A DNA stretch of 64,000 bases. It comes from Prevotella sp. tc2-28. GTDB taxonomy: Bacteria > Bacteroidota > Bacteroidia > Bacteroidales > Bacteroidaceae. The DNA is taken from assembly GCF_900107705.1 (NCBI RefSeq), contig NZ_FNRE01000001.1:310001-374000 (forward strand), in the 5' to 3' direction. Below, piece after piece: positions 7,827 to 16,949 of this stretch. Each line of letters opens with the position of its first letter. Position 1 is the stretch's first letter. The position numbers were made by a program, and so were the translations under genes. Under the pieces are notes generated by a model. The model worked only from the letters and a program-made list of their open reading frames with translations. It was not told where the DNA came from and did not search any database.

Positions 7827-10800
7827 TTACTTCTCCAATTCAAAATCAACAGGTTTGGTATTGGCATACTGAGCCAACTCAGCAGCCACTTCTTCATTCT
7901 CTTCGTCATCGAACTTCAACGGACTGATCTTCTCCTGGAGTGTCTGGAAAATGACAAACAGCGTCGGAACGACAAAGAGCTGGAGAATGGTACCAATGAA
8001 CATACCACCCACGGCAGCTGCACCAAGTGTCTGGTTACCATTTTTTCCTACACCTGAGGCAAACATCATAGGCAACAGTCCGATAACCATAGCCAAAGAG
8101 GTCATCAAGATAGGACGCAGACGAGCTGCAGCACCCAATACAGCAGACCACGTGATAGCCATACCCGTCTGACGACGCTCCAAGGCAAACTGCACAATCA
8201 GAATAGCATTCTTTGCCAACAGACCAATCAACATAATCAATGAGATCTGCATGTAGATGTCGTTGGCATGACCGAACAACTGGGTAAAGAAGAAACAGCC
8301 AGCCAATCCGAACGGGATGGAGAGTACTACTGACAAGGGCAGGATATACGACTCATACTGTGCCGACAGGATCAAATAGATGAAGACGAAGCACAGCAAG
8401 AAAATGATGGCAGTAGAGTTAGATGCCTTTGCTTCCTCACGTGTCAGACCTGAGAAGTCGTAAGAATAACCTGCAGGCAATACCTCACTGGCCACCTCCT
8501 CGCAGGCTTTTAGAGCCTCACCGGTAGAATAGCCATCAGCAACGGATGCCGTCACGTTGATACTTGTAAACAGGTTGAAACGACTAATGTTCATAGGACC
8601 ATAGACACGCTCCAGGCGACAGAATTCCAGAACGGGTGACATTCCCGCAGGCGTGCGTACATAGATATTATTCATCGCCTCAGGAGTCATACGTGTCTCA
8701 GGAGCACCTTGAATCATCACACGATACAGCTTACCATAACTATTGAAGTTGGAGGCATAAAGACCACCGAAATAACCCTGGAGAGTAGACAATACAGTGA
8801 CAGGCGAAATTCCTGTCTGCTTACACTTTGCCACATCAACATTCACCATATACTGGGGATAGTTGGGGTTGTACGAAGTCATAGCCGTCTGGAACTCCGG
8901 ACGCTTGTTCAGTTCCTTCAGATAGTCCTGAACGATATTAAAGAACTTGCCCAAGTCACCACCGGTACGGTCTTGCATCACCATGGAGATACCAGAGTTC
9001 GCCGAGAATCCAGGAATCATAGGCGGTGCAAAAGCCAGAATCTGCGCATCCTTGATATGAGCTGTTTTGATAAATATCTGGGCAACAACACCCGTAGCAT
9101 CATAAGGATTCAGGAAGAAACGGTAAATGCCATCACCTTGCCATAAGCCGCTAATCTTCCACCACAAGCCCTTCTGACGTTCATCGAAGTCCTTTAGTTT
9201 AATGATGAACGTAGCCTGGTCTGATCCTGCTCCCGCAATAAAGTTATAGCCCTGGATCTGCTCACGATTTCGAATGGCAGGTAACTCTGCTAGAATGGAA
9301 TCGACCTGAGCAACCACCTGTTTGGTACGAGCCTCTGACGTAGCAGGAGGCATAGAGATGGTACAGAACAAAGTTCCCGTATCCTCATCTGGAACCAGAC
9401 CGGTCTTTGTCGTCGAGAAGGTAATAACCAGCACAACAATACCTATCACAACGGTTCCCATGATAGCAAACGGCTTGCGCACCAGTTTTTCCAGAATATT
9501 CTTATATTTTCCAATCGTCGTATCAAATGCGACATTGAACGACTGATGGAAACGGTCTACGCGTGACATTTTCTTCTCATGTCCCTCAGCGTCATGGGGC
9601 TTCAGGAAGATAGCACAAAGCGCAGGTGACAGGGTCAATGCATTCAGTGCCGAAATAATAATCGAGATGGCCATCGTCACACCAAACTCACGATAGAACG
9701 TACCGCTAGTACCACCAATAAAGGACACCGGAACGAATACGGCAGCCATCACGAGCGTGATGGAGATGATTGCGCCCGATATCTCGTTCATCGCATCAAT
9801 AGATGCTGTCAGTGAACTCTTATAACCCTGGTCCAACTTGGCGTGAACAGCCTCAACAACCACAATAGCATCGTCCACCACAATGGCAATAGCCAGCAAC
9901 AGGGCGGAAAGTACCAATAGGTTGATGGAGAATCCCATCACATTCAGGAAGAAGAAGGTACCCACCAATGACACGGGAACGGCAATCAGCGGGATAAGCG
10001 TTGAGCGCATGTCCTGCAAGAAGATATAAACCACCAGGAACACAAGCGCCAGCGTCATGAAGAGGGTGAACACAACCTCTTCAATAGCAGCATACAGGAA
10101 CTCGGTCACATCATAGTTAATCTTCACAACCATGCCTGGGGGCATCAGTTTCTGCTGCTCTTCCAGTTCTGCCTTCACCTGTTTGGCAATCTCATTCGCA
10201 TTTGATCCGGCAACCTGCTGAATCATCGTCATGATAGAAGGCATACCATTGTTATGCATGGATACTGAATAACCCTCGCCGCCCAATTCTATCTTTGCAA
10301 CATCTTTCAACTTCAGCGTCTGACCAAAGGCATCACTCTTGATGATAATGTTACCAAACTCCTCCGCACTTCTGAATCGGCCTGTATAGCGCATGGCATA
10401 TTCATAGGCGACATTGTCTGACTGCTGACCGAAGTTACCAGGAGCAGCCTCAATATTCTGCTCTGCCAACACACCAGAAATATCACTGGGCATCAGATTA
10501 TGCTGCTTCATCACATCTGGCTTCAGCCATATACGCATGGCATAGGTCTTCGAACTGAAGCTGGAAGCATCACCCACACCCTCAATACGCTTCATGGCAG
10601 GAATCAGGTTGATGGCATTGTAGTTGGTCAGGAACTCATCATCATAACGACCATCAGAGGTTAACGAATACATGATAACCTGTGACGACTGACGCTTAAC
10701 AACGCGCACACCAATCTGGTTCACCTCAGCAGGCAACAAGGCTGCAGCCTGTGACACACGGTTCTGCACGTTTACCGCACACATATCAGGATTAGCACCC

Positions 10801-11087
10801 TGGCGGAACATAACCTGAATCATCGCAGAACCAGGCGAAGCCGTAGAGGTGATATAATCCATGCCTTCCACACCATTGATACTCTCTTCCAACGGAGTGA
10901 TAACAGCATTCTTTACCGTCTCTGCATCAGCACCGGGATAACTGGTTATCACCATGATGTTAGGCGGTGCAATATTCGGATACTGCTCGATTGGAAGCGA
11001 GACCAGTCCGATAAATCCCAGCAACACGATGACGATAGAGATTACCGTCGACAGCACTGGGCGTTTAATAAAATTCGTAAAAGTCAT
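7827..11087 (-). CDS. RND efflux pump, HAE1 (AcrB/MexB) family
   Basis: A full-length 1086-residue inner-membrane proton-drug antiporter. It starts with the family sequence FIKRPVLSTVISI, has the two large periplasmic loops, twelve expected membrane spans, and the transmembrane-4 motif AIAIVVDDAIVVVEAV with its paired aspartates for proton relay. The GLTREEAKAS and GLLAKNAILIVQFA segments mark the second half. It works with the adaptor upstream (11109) and the channel downstream (6434). The C-terminal tail after the last helix is charged and ends in FELEK. Substrates cannot be told from sequence. Confidence 0.95.
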   Translation of the reverse strand: MTFTNFIKRPVLSTVISIVIVLLGFIGLVSLPIEQYPNIAPPNIMVITSYPGADAETVKNAVITPLEESINGVEGMDYITSTASPGSAMIQVMFRQGANPDMCAVNVQNRVSQAAALLPAEVNQIGVRVVKRQSSQVIMYSLTSDGRYDDEFLTNYNAINLIPAMKRIEGVGDASSFSSKTYAMRIWLKPDVMKQHNLMPSDISGVLAEQNIEAAPGNFGQQSDNVAYEYAMRYTGRFRSAEEFGNIIIKSDAFGQTLKLKDVAKIELGGEGYSVSMHNNGMPSIMTMIQQVAGSNANEIAKQVKAELEEQQKLMPPGMVVKINYDVTEFLYAAIEEVVFTLFMTLALVFLVVYIFLQDMRSTLIPLIAVPVSLVGTFFFLNVMGFSINLLVLSALLLAIAIVVDDAIVVVEAVHAKLDQGYKSSLTASIDAMNEISGAIISITLVMAAVFVPVSFIGGTSGTFYREFGVTMAISIIISALNALTLSPALCAIFLKPHDAEGHEKKMSRVDRFHQSFNVAFDTTIGKYKNILEKLVRKPFAIMGTVVIGIVVLVITFSTTKTGLVPDEDTGTLFCTISMPPATSEARTKQVVAQVDSILAELPAIRNREQIQGYNFIAGAGSDQATFIIKLKDFDERQKGLWWKISGLWQGDGIYRFFLNPYDATGVVAQIFIKTAHIKDAQILAFAPPMIPGFSANSGISMVMQDRTGGDLGKFFNIVQDYLKELNKRPEFQTAMTSYNPNYPQYMVNVDVAKCKQTGISPVTVLSTLQGYFGGLYASNFNSYGKLYRVMIQGAPETRMTPEAMNNIYVRTPAGMSPVLEFCRLERVYGPMNISRFNLFTSINVTASVADGYSTGEALKACEEVASEVLPAGYSYDFSGLTREEAKASNSTAIIFLLCFVFIYLILSAQYESYILPLSVVLSIPFGLAGCFFFTQLFGHANDIYMQISLIMLIGLLAKNAILIVQFALERRQTGMAITWSAVLGAAARLRPILMTSLAMVIGLLPMMFASGVGKNGNQTLGAAAVGGMFIGTILQLFVVPTLFVIFQTLQEKISPLKFDDEENEEVAAELAQYANTKPVDFELEK

Positions 11088-11108
11088 AGGGATTTACAAT
11101 TTACCATT

Positions 11109-12272
11109 TTACTTCTTCACCGCTTTCACAATATCACCTGCAGACATTTCGCTGGCCTGCTCCTGGATCTTTTGTTTGTATCGTTCAGGAGTGATGGGCA
11201 CTATCTCCATGCCATCGCTAAGCTTGGTCACACCGTTAGTTACATATTTGTCGCCAGTCTTCAGACCTTCAGTAACCACGTAATTGTTACCGTCGTTTTG
11301 CGGATCAACTTTAATCTCTGAATATTTCACCTTGTTGCCTTCACCCAAGAGGTAGACAAACTTCTTGTTCTGCACTTCACTGACACAGTTCTGTGGGATG
11401 ATAATGGCATTATTGTTCTGACGTGGAATGATAACAACACCTGCTCCACCACTCTTCAGTTTCTTCTCAGTGTTTGGGAAAGCAGCAATCAACTGGACTG
11501 AACCCGTAGCCTGGTCAATGACACCACTCATCTTGGTCACCTTGCCTTCATGAGCATAGACTGTACCATCTGCCAACTTCAGTTTTACAGCGGGCAGGCT
11601 CTCCAATCCACCATTCTGCGAAATGGTCATCGCATCTTTTTCCGTTACCGAGAAATATACTTCCATAGACGAGATATTGCTCACCGTGGTCAGCACATTG
11701 GATGCACTCACCAAAGCACCTCTCTTGAGAGGTAGTGTTCCTACAACGCCTGTAGCAGGACTCTTCACATAGCAGAAGCTCAACATCTCCTTAGCAGAAG
11801 CCAGACTTGCCTGAGCCTGGGCCAACTGTGCCTTGGCACTCTCAAAACTATTATGAGAAGTCTGCATCTCGTAATCACCAATCACCTTATTGGCATGCAA
11901 CTGTTGTGCATTCTCGTAGGTCAGCTTTGCTGTATTCACCTGCTGCTGTGCAGTATTCACGGCAGCCTGGGCCTGACGAACCTGAGCCTGATAGGTTTCA
12001 TTGTCTAAGACAAATAAGGTCTGTCCTGAAACAACATGTTGACCTTCCTTTACATTAATCTGAGTAAGGAAACCTTGTACTTTCGGACGAATCTCTACAT
12101 CCTGAACACCTTTAATGGTTGCCGGATACGTCGTCTGCATGTCAGCACTTGACGTTCCTACTGTAGCAACGGGATACTCGTTGTCTCCAAAGTTGGGGCG
12201 ACCACCGCCACCACCGCATGAGACCAACGTTGCAGCCATAGCTGCAAGCATCATCATCTTCTTCATTTTCAT
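11109..12272 (-). CDS. RND efflux periplasmic adaptor (membrane fusion protein)
   Basis: A 387-residue lipoprotein adaptor linking pump and channel. The signal ends at cysteine 19 (TLVSC) followed by a glycine-rich linker. The barrel-sandwich halves (VEIRPKVQGFLTQINVKEGQHV and the SPATGVVGTLPLKRGALV segment) flank a helical hairpin (about residues 95-165), and the beta-barrel and membrane-proximal domains follow. It is the first gene of the efflux operon; the pump starts 21 bp after its stop. A promoter-overlapping dyad lies upstream at 12332-12358. Confidence 0.93.
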   Translation of the reverse strand: MKMKKMMMLAAMAATLVSCGGGGGRPNFGDNEYPVATVGTSSADMQTTYPATIKGVQDVEIRPKVQGFLTQINVKEGQHVVSGQTLFVLDNETYQAQVRQAQAAVNTAQQQVNTAKLTYENAQQLHANKVIGDYEMQTSHNSFESAKAQLAQAQASLASAKEMLSFCYVKSPATGVVGTLPLKRGALVSASNVLTTVSNISSMEVYFSVTEKDAMTISQNGGLESLPAVKLKLADGTVYAHEGKVTKMSGVIDQATGSVQLIAAFPNTEKKLKSGGAGVVIIPRQNNNAIIIPQNCVSEVQNKKFVYLLGEGNKVKYSEIKVDPQNDGNNYVVTEGLKTGDKYVTNGVTKLSDGMEIVPITPERYKQKIQEQASEMSAGDIVKAVKK

Positions 12273-12331
12273 ACTTACTAATTTACTATTTCTTAATACT
12301 TATTTTGTACAACTATGCGAAAACCCGAATT

Positions 12332-12360
12332 CTTTTGCAAGTTTTCAAACTGCAAAAGTA
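12332..12360 (-). promoter_or_regulatory. Efflux operon promoter with overlapping dyad
   Basis: The minus-strand -7 box TACTTTTG is the complement of 12353-12360; the -33 match is weak. An imperfect inverted repeat, CTTTTGCAA-GTTT against AAAC-TGCAAAAG, runs from 12332 to 12358 with one bulged base and covers the -7 box and expected transcription start. This is where a repressor of the efflux operon would be expected to bind. The inferred leader to the adaptor start is about 75 nt. Confidence 0.5.
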
Positions 12361-12447
12361 CAAAAATCTATTTATATTTATATAATAGGTACACTATATT
12401 TAACAAACTTTATTAAGGACTATGCTCTATTTTTAGCTTAAAAGCCC

Positions 12448-12455
12448 TAACTTTG
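12448..12455 (+). promoter_or_regulatory. -7 promoter box of the sigma factor gene
   Basis: TAACTTTG matches the TAnnTTTG consensus and lies 24 nt before the ATG at 12480. Its position rules out the longer reading frame beginning at 12453, because that start would precede the transcription start. Confidence 0.6.
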
Positions 12456-12479
12456 CAGCCAAAACAATACGATAATTCC

Positions 12480-13034
12480 ATGAACAAGGAAGAAAAAGAC
12501 ACGCTGATTACCAGCAACATGGGATATGTTGTGACACTGGCACGACAATACAAGAGCGACATCCTTAGTACAGATGACCTGATAGGAGAAGGTAGCATCG
12601 GACTCATGAAGGCTGTCGAGAAATTCGACCCCAGTCGGGGGAAGCCTTTTGTCACCTTTGCCGCTCCATATATCCGCAAAGCCATAGAGGATGCAATCAC
12701 CCGATTGACGGGTGACATTCCCGTAATGTCAACAGACGAAAGCCTACCTGTTGGTTCAAACAACAATTTTACCTTGCTGAATGTTTTAGAAGACAAAGAC
12801 TCGCCCAAAGCCGACCATGCTGTAGAACAAAATGCTCTTTCGGATAGAATGTTAGAGGCCATCAGTATGCTCGACGAACGCGAACAGGCTGTTATCAAGC
12901 GTTTCTTTGGTATTGAATATGAACGTATGACAATGGCAGAGATTGGCGAGGAAATGGGTTTGAAACGTGAGAGAATACGCCAAATCCGTGACAAGGCCAT
13001 GCGCAAGCTTAAGAAACAAGCCCCATCTGCTTAG
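12480..13034 (+). CDS. Short sigma-70 family RNA polymerase sigma factor
   Basis: The 184-residue product has sigma region 2 (DDLIGEGSIGLMKAVEKFDPSRG, about residues 31-53, through the melting segment FVTFAAPYIRKAI) and region 4 (from about residue 133, with helix-turn-helix TMAEIGEEMGLKRERIRQIR). No clear region 3 domain separates them; the linker is acidic and loosely conserved. It is much smaller than the primary sigma of Bacteroidetes and is neither a full RpoD nor a typical ECF factor. The last 26 bases overlap the 3' end of cca on the other strand. Its regulon is unknown. Confidence 0.88.
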   Translation: MNKEEKDTLITSNMGYVVTLARQYKSDILSTDDLIGEGSIGLMKAVEKFDPSRGKPFVTFAAPYIRKAIEDAITRLTGDIPVMSTDESLPVGSNNNFTLLNVLEDKDSPKADHAVEQNALSDRMLEAISMLDEREQAVIKRFFGIEYERMTMAEIGEEMGLKRERIRQIRDKAMRKLKKQAPSA

Positions 13035-14448
13035 CCTTCTCCAACAACAGTTGCATAAGGGGTTCACGTTCGTTGACCACCCGATTGTCAAGCACTGCAT
13101 CTTTCAGATATTGTTTCAAAACACCAACTTCACGTGAGGGTTTCAAATGGAACATCTCCATGATTTCGTTGCCGTCAATCACAGGTTGCAACAGGCGTTT
13201 GTAATCCTTCTCCTGCAAGTCCACGAGTTTCTCGCGTACCATACGGAAATTCTCCAGGAACATCTTCTTTCGAACTTCATTTTTGGAAGTGATATCAGCC
13301 TCACACAGTGTCATCAGGTCGTCGATATCGTCACCAGCATCGTTCAACAGTCGGCGCACTGCACTATCTGTCACCTCACTATCGGCAATCACCTGAGGAC
13401 GCATGTGCAAGTCAACGAGCTTTTGTACGTATTTCATCTCTGCACCCATGGGTAATTTCAAGCGTCGGAAAATACCTGGCACCATCTTTGCGCCTATAAT
13501 GTTATGATTATGGAAGGTCCATCCAACTCCAGGCTCCCATCGTTTAGAACGCGTCTTTCCGATGTCATGGAGCAAAGCACCCCAACGGAGCCAAAGAGTA
13601 GAGGCTGGGCAACTTTGCGTCCTGACAACATTCTCAAGAACTTCCAATGTGTGATAGAAATTATTCTTATGCGCCTTCCCGTCGCGCTTTTCCACAATAT
13701 CAAGTGCTGACAGCTCCGGAAGGATAATATTCAAGAGTCCGCTACGCTGCAAATATTCCAAACCTATACTGGGGTGAGCAGCCATCATAATTTTATTGAA
13801 CTCTACCTCTATGCGTTCACCGCTGACAATTTTAATACGCTCTGCCATGCGCTGCAAAGCGTCAAAGGTTTCACTTTCGATCTGAAAATTCAGTTGAGTG
13901 GCAAACCGTATACAGCGCATCATACGTAGCGGGTCGTCAGAGAAGGTCACCTCGGGATCGAGAGGAGTGGCAATGATACCATCCTCAAGGTCTGCAATAC
14001 CATTGAAGGGATCGACCAGCTCCCCAAAACGGCTCTTATTCAGACAGATAGCCATCGCATTGATGGTAAAATCACGACGATTCTGGTCATCCTCCAGCGT
14101 ACCATCCTCCACAATAGGCTTACGCGAATCATGACTATAGCTCTCCTTACGAGCACCGACAAATTCCACTTCCATATCGTGATATTTCACCTGAGCCGTT
14201 CCGAAATTACGGAACACGGACAAATGGGCTCGCTTGCCCAATAGTTGCTTCAAGCCTTTAGCCACCTCAATGCCGCTGCCTACAACAACCACATCGATGT
14301 CATCACTCGGACGCTCTAAGAAAATATCACGCACATAGCCACCCACCACATAGCATTCTACGCCTTGTTGGTCGGCCACATCGGAAATCTGATGAAATAT
14401 CTCTTTGTCTAATATCTTCGCTAACGCCTTGTCTGAATACAGTTTCAT
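13009..14448 (-). CDS. cca: CCA-adding tRNA nucleotidyltransferase with HD domain
   Basis: The 479-residue enzyme adds or repairs the 3'-CCA of tRNAs. It has the class II nucleotidyltransferase motif GGYVRDIFL and the metal-binding DxD (SDDIDVVV, residues 50 and 52), the RRDFTINAMA block, the helical RNA-binding domain (DPLRMMRCIRFA), and an HD phosphohydrolase domain (LLHDIGKT). The HD domain is usual for Bacteroidetes members. A -7 box (TACCTTTG on the minus strand) lies just upstream. It is convergent with, and overlaps, the sigma factor gene by 26 bp. Confidence 0.95.
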   Translation of the reverse strand: MKLYSDKALAKILDKEIFHQISDVADQQGVECYVVGGYVRDIFLERPSDDIDVVVVGSGIEVAKGLKQLLGKRAHLSVFRNFGTAQVKYHDMEVEFVGARKESYSHDSRKPIVEDGTLEDDQNRRDFTINAMAICLNKSRFGELVDPFNGIADLEDGIIATPLDPEVTFSDDPLRMMRCIRFATQLNFQIESETFDALQRMAERIKIVSGERIEVEFNKIMMAAHPSIGLEYLQRSGLLNIILPELSALDIVEKRDGKAHKNNFYHTLEVLENVVRTQSCPASTLWLRWGALLHDIGKTRSKRWEPGVGWTFHNHNIIGAKMVPGIFRRLKLPMGAEMKYVQKLVDLHMRPQVIADSEVTDSAVRRLLNDAGDDIDDLMTLCEADITSKNEVRKKMFLENFRMVREKLVDLQEKDYKRLLQPVIDGNEIMEMFHLKPSREVGVLKQYLKDAVLDNRVVNEREPLMQLLLEKAKQMGLVS

Positions 14449-14503
14449 AATAGCTTTCCTCGCTAATTTGGGTACAAAGGTAGCATTTTTTTGCGAATTT
14501 TAA

Positions 14504-14533
14504 TTGTTTATTACGAAATATTCACTAACTTTG
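14504..14533 (+). promoter_or_regulatory. Promoter of the PAP2 gene
   Basis: TTG (14504-14506) and TAACTTTG (14526-14533) are separated by 19 nt. The predicted start lies about 20 nt before the ATG at 14560, which supports that start over the longer open frame. Confidence 0.65.
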
Positions 14534-14559
14534 CACACAAATTACAAAAAACGTTCAAT

Positions 14560-16380
14560 ATGAATCACAAACTATTCGTCACAGCAGTCATTGCAGCGTT
14601 TGCCATGCAAGCCTCTGCAAACAACCACCTTGGTACAGAGCCTCTTAAACTTGAAACCCCTGAGTTAAAAGCAGAATTAGTAGAAGTGAAAACGCCTTCT
14701 TCCAGTGAATTAAGCCTAAACATCGCTTCTGCTGACATGAGCACCACCAAGAATGCTGGCGCATGGAAGCCCGATATCAGTTTCTTCAAGTCGAGAACCA
14801 ACCCCGGCGTGAAACCCTATAAGTTCATGGACGACATGACCTTTGTGGGAATTCCCTTGTTTGCTGCAGGATGGGCACTCAAAAGTGAAAAGGCCATGTT
14901 CCGCGTGAACCAGAAAGCTGAGAAGGGAGGTAAGGCTAACACCCAGCTGCTCAGTGACTTCAAGACAGGCATTGACGATTACTTACAGTTCTTCGGACCT
15001 GCTGCTGTTGTCGGTCTGAAACTAGGTGGCTACGAAGGTCGTAGCGACTGGCCCCGACTGTTGGCAAGTGCCGCGTTATCTTATGGTATCATGGCCGGTT
15101 TTGTCAATGGCATCAAATATACGGCTAAAGAAATGCGTCCCGACGGATCTACCGCTAACTCATGGCCATCTGGACATACCGCTACCGCTTTCGTGGGTGC
15201 CACATTGTTGCACAAGGAGTACGGACTCACCCGTTCACCTTGGTTTTCCGTTGCCGGTTATGGTGCTGCTACAGCCACAGGCGTCATGCGCGTACTGAAC
15301 AACCGTCACTGGGTTAGTGACGTGATGTCTGGTGCCGGTCTCGGTATCCTTTCTACCGAGTTGGGATATGCTATTGGCGACCTTTTGTTCAAGGGAAAAG
15401 GCCTGTTGCGCAACGATTTGGAAATGGACTACGAGAATCCTTCATTCTTCAGTATCTCCATGGGTGTTGGCTTGGGCAGCAAAGACCTCGAGTTTAGTGA
15501 AGATGGCCACTCTGAGAGTATCAAGTTCCGTCCTTCAACGGTGGTAGATGCAGAAGGTGCCTACTTCTTCAATAAATACATCGGTGTTGGTGGACGTTTG
15601 CGCGTACGCGCTATGTCAGCCAAGTCGTTCGGTATGTTCTCTGACCGAATTCAGGAAGAACACATCGATTTGTGGGAAGGCATACAGGAGCTTTATATGG
15701 GTACTCATCCTGGTGACGGCAATGAAGATCTCTACACCTTCCTTGAAAATATGGGCTACGATACTACTTCGGAAGCAGCTTTCAACAGGAGCGCTCCTGT
15801 AACAGACCTTTACGGCGTTGTAAAAAGCGACCACCTGACAGAGTTCACAGGCAGTGTTGGACTCTATTTCAACATTCCTCTGTCTAAGCGCTTTGCCCTT
15901 GGAACTAAAGCCCTGATTGGTCGTTCATTTACCCAGGAGTTGGACATTGACGGATATGCAACAGGTAACAAGAAAGATATCGAATATAATTATACGGTAA
16001 AAAATGAAAAAGGTCAGGCTGATATCGTGCCCGTTTCTCTGTCTTATCCCTCCAACACTGGTGAGACGTGGACTGACGAATGGGAATACTTGACGGTTGG
16101 TGCCAAGTCTTCTACCTCATTTGGTACAGGCATCTCACTGACTTACAAGTACAAGTCAAACTTCTCATGGCGCCTGTTCTGCGACTACGACTACACCAAG
16201 AAAGACTTCACCATGAGATACGACCCCTTCCATTTCGCCCAGAAAGGACTGACAGAAGCAGCCTATAGCCTGATGGAATTAGGTTCTAATTACGCTGAGT
16301 ATATGAGCCCCGTAGAAGTGAAAAAGACCAAGAAGATGAATTTCTTCACCCTTGGCCTGTCGTTCTTGGTTAACATATAA
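14560..16380 (+). CDS. PAP2 superfamily phosphatase with C-terminal outer-membrane barrel-like region
   Basis: The 606-residue product starts with a signal peptide (MNHKLFVTAVIAAFAMQASA). Residues of about 130-290 form a PAP2 acid-phosphatase domain with the three catalytic blocks: K-x6-RP (KYTAKEMRP), PSGH (SWPSGHTATAF) and the R-x5-H-x3-D block (NNRHWVSDVMSG). The second half (from about 320) is rich in alternating beta strands ending in FTLGLSFLVNI, which looks like an outer-membrane barrel. Such two-part proteins could dephosphorylate lipid or isoprenoid phosphates at the envelope. Substrate and exact location are inferred. Confidence 0.8.
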   Translation: MNHKLFVTAVIAAFAMQASANNHLGTEPLKLETPELKAELVEVKTPSSSELSLNIASADMSTTKNAGAWKPDISFFKSRTNPGVKPYKFMDDMTFVGIPLFAAGWALKSEKAMFRVNQKAEKGGKANTQLLSDFKTGIDDYLQFFGPAAVVGLKLGGYEGRSDWPRLLASAALSYGIMAGFVNGIKYTAKEMRPDGSTANSWPSGHTATAFVGATLLHKEYGLTRSPWFSVAGYGAATATGVMRVLNNRHWVSDVMSGAGLGILSTELGYAIGDLLFKGKGLLRNDLEMDYENPSFFSISMGVGLGSKDLEFSEDGHSESIKFRPSTVVDAEGAYFFNKYIGVGGRLRVRAMSAKSFGMFSDRIQEEHIDLWEGIQELYMGTHPGDGNEDLYTFLENMGYDTTSEAAFNRSAPVTDLYGVVKSDHLTEFTGSVGLYFNIPLSKRFALGTKALIGRSFTQELDIDGYATGNKKDIEYNYTVKNEKGQADIVPVSLSYPSNTGETWTDEWEYLTVGAKSSTSFGTGISLTYKYKSNFSWRLFCDYDYTKKDFTMRYDPFHFAQKGLTEAAYSLMELGSNYAEYMSPVEVKKTKKMNFFTLGLSFLVNI

Positions 16381-16391
16381 TATAGAGACCA

Positions 16392-16949
16392 TTGACACCA
16401 CAAGAAGAAAAAACAAATCGCCAGTTTGAACAGACAATCGGTGAATGCCGGGCACTATTCGAAAAGAAGCTCCACGACTATGGGGCTTCATGGCGTATAT
16501 TGCGGCCCTCATCACTTACCGATCAGTTGTTTATCAAGGCTAAACGCATCCGTTCGCTGGAAATCAAGAAGGAATCGCTGGTAGGCGAAGGCATCCGTCC
16601 TGAGTTTATTGCCCTGATCAACTACGGTATTGTAGGGCTGATACAGATTTACACGGGTTTCTCTGACACCGTGGATATCACCAACAACGAAGCAATGAGC
16701 CTCTACGACAAGTATGCCAAGGAGGCCTTGGAACTGATGAAGCGCAAGAACCACGACTACGACGAAGCATGGCGAGGCATGCGAATCAGTTCCTATACCG
16801 ACTTCATCCTAACCAAGATTGAGCGCATCAAAGAGATCGAGAATCTCGATGGTGGCACATTGGTCAGTGAAGGCATTGATGCCAATTACATGGACATCAT
16901 CAACTATGCCGTTTTTGGAGTCATCAAACTGACTGAGGGCGAGAAGTGA
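16392..16949 (+). CDS. DUF1599 protein with two copies of the domain
   Basis: This 185-residue protein consists of two related halves. Each has a K-x-HDY-x-AWR segment, a SSxTD segment, an E-K/L-x-LVxEGI segment and an I-I/L-NY block followed by a V/G-I/L-x-L helix. This is the DUF1599 family, also called nucleotide modification associated domain 1; its role in Bacteroidetes is unknown. The start must be TTG at 16392, because an in-frame stop (16383-16385) lies just upstream and no ATG follows in the conserved part. Its stop overlaps the GTG start of the next gene (GTGA), suggesting translational coupling. Confidence 0.85.
   Translation: MTPQEEKTNRQFEQTIGECRALFEKKLHDYGASWRILRPSSLTDQLFIKAKRIRSLEIKKESLVGEGIRPEFIALINYGIVGLIQIYTGFSDTVDITNNEAMSLYDKYAKEALELMKRKNHDYDEAWRGMRISSYTDFILTKIERIKEIENLDGGTLVSEGIDANYMDIINYAVFGVIKLTEGEK

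Noticed and set aside
12453..12479. Longer sigma-factor frame from TTG 12453
   Set aside because: That codon lies inside the -7 promoter box, so it would not be in the transcript.
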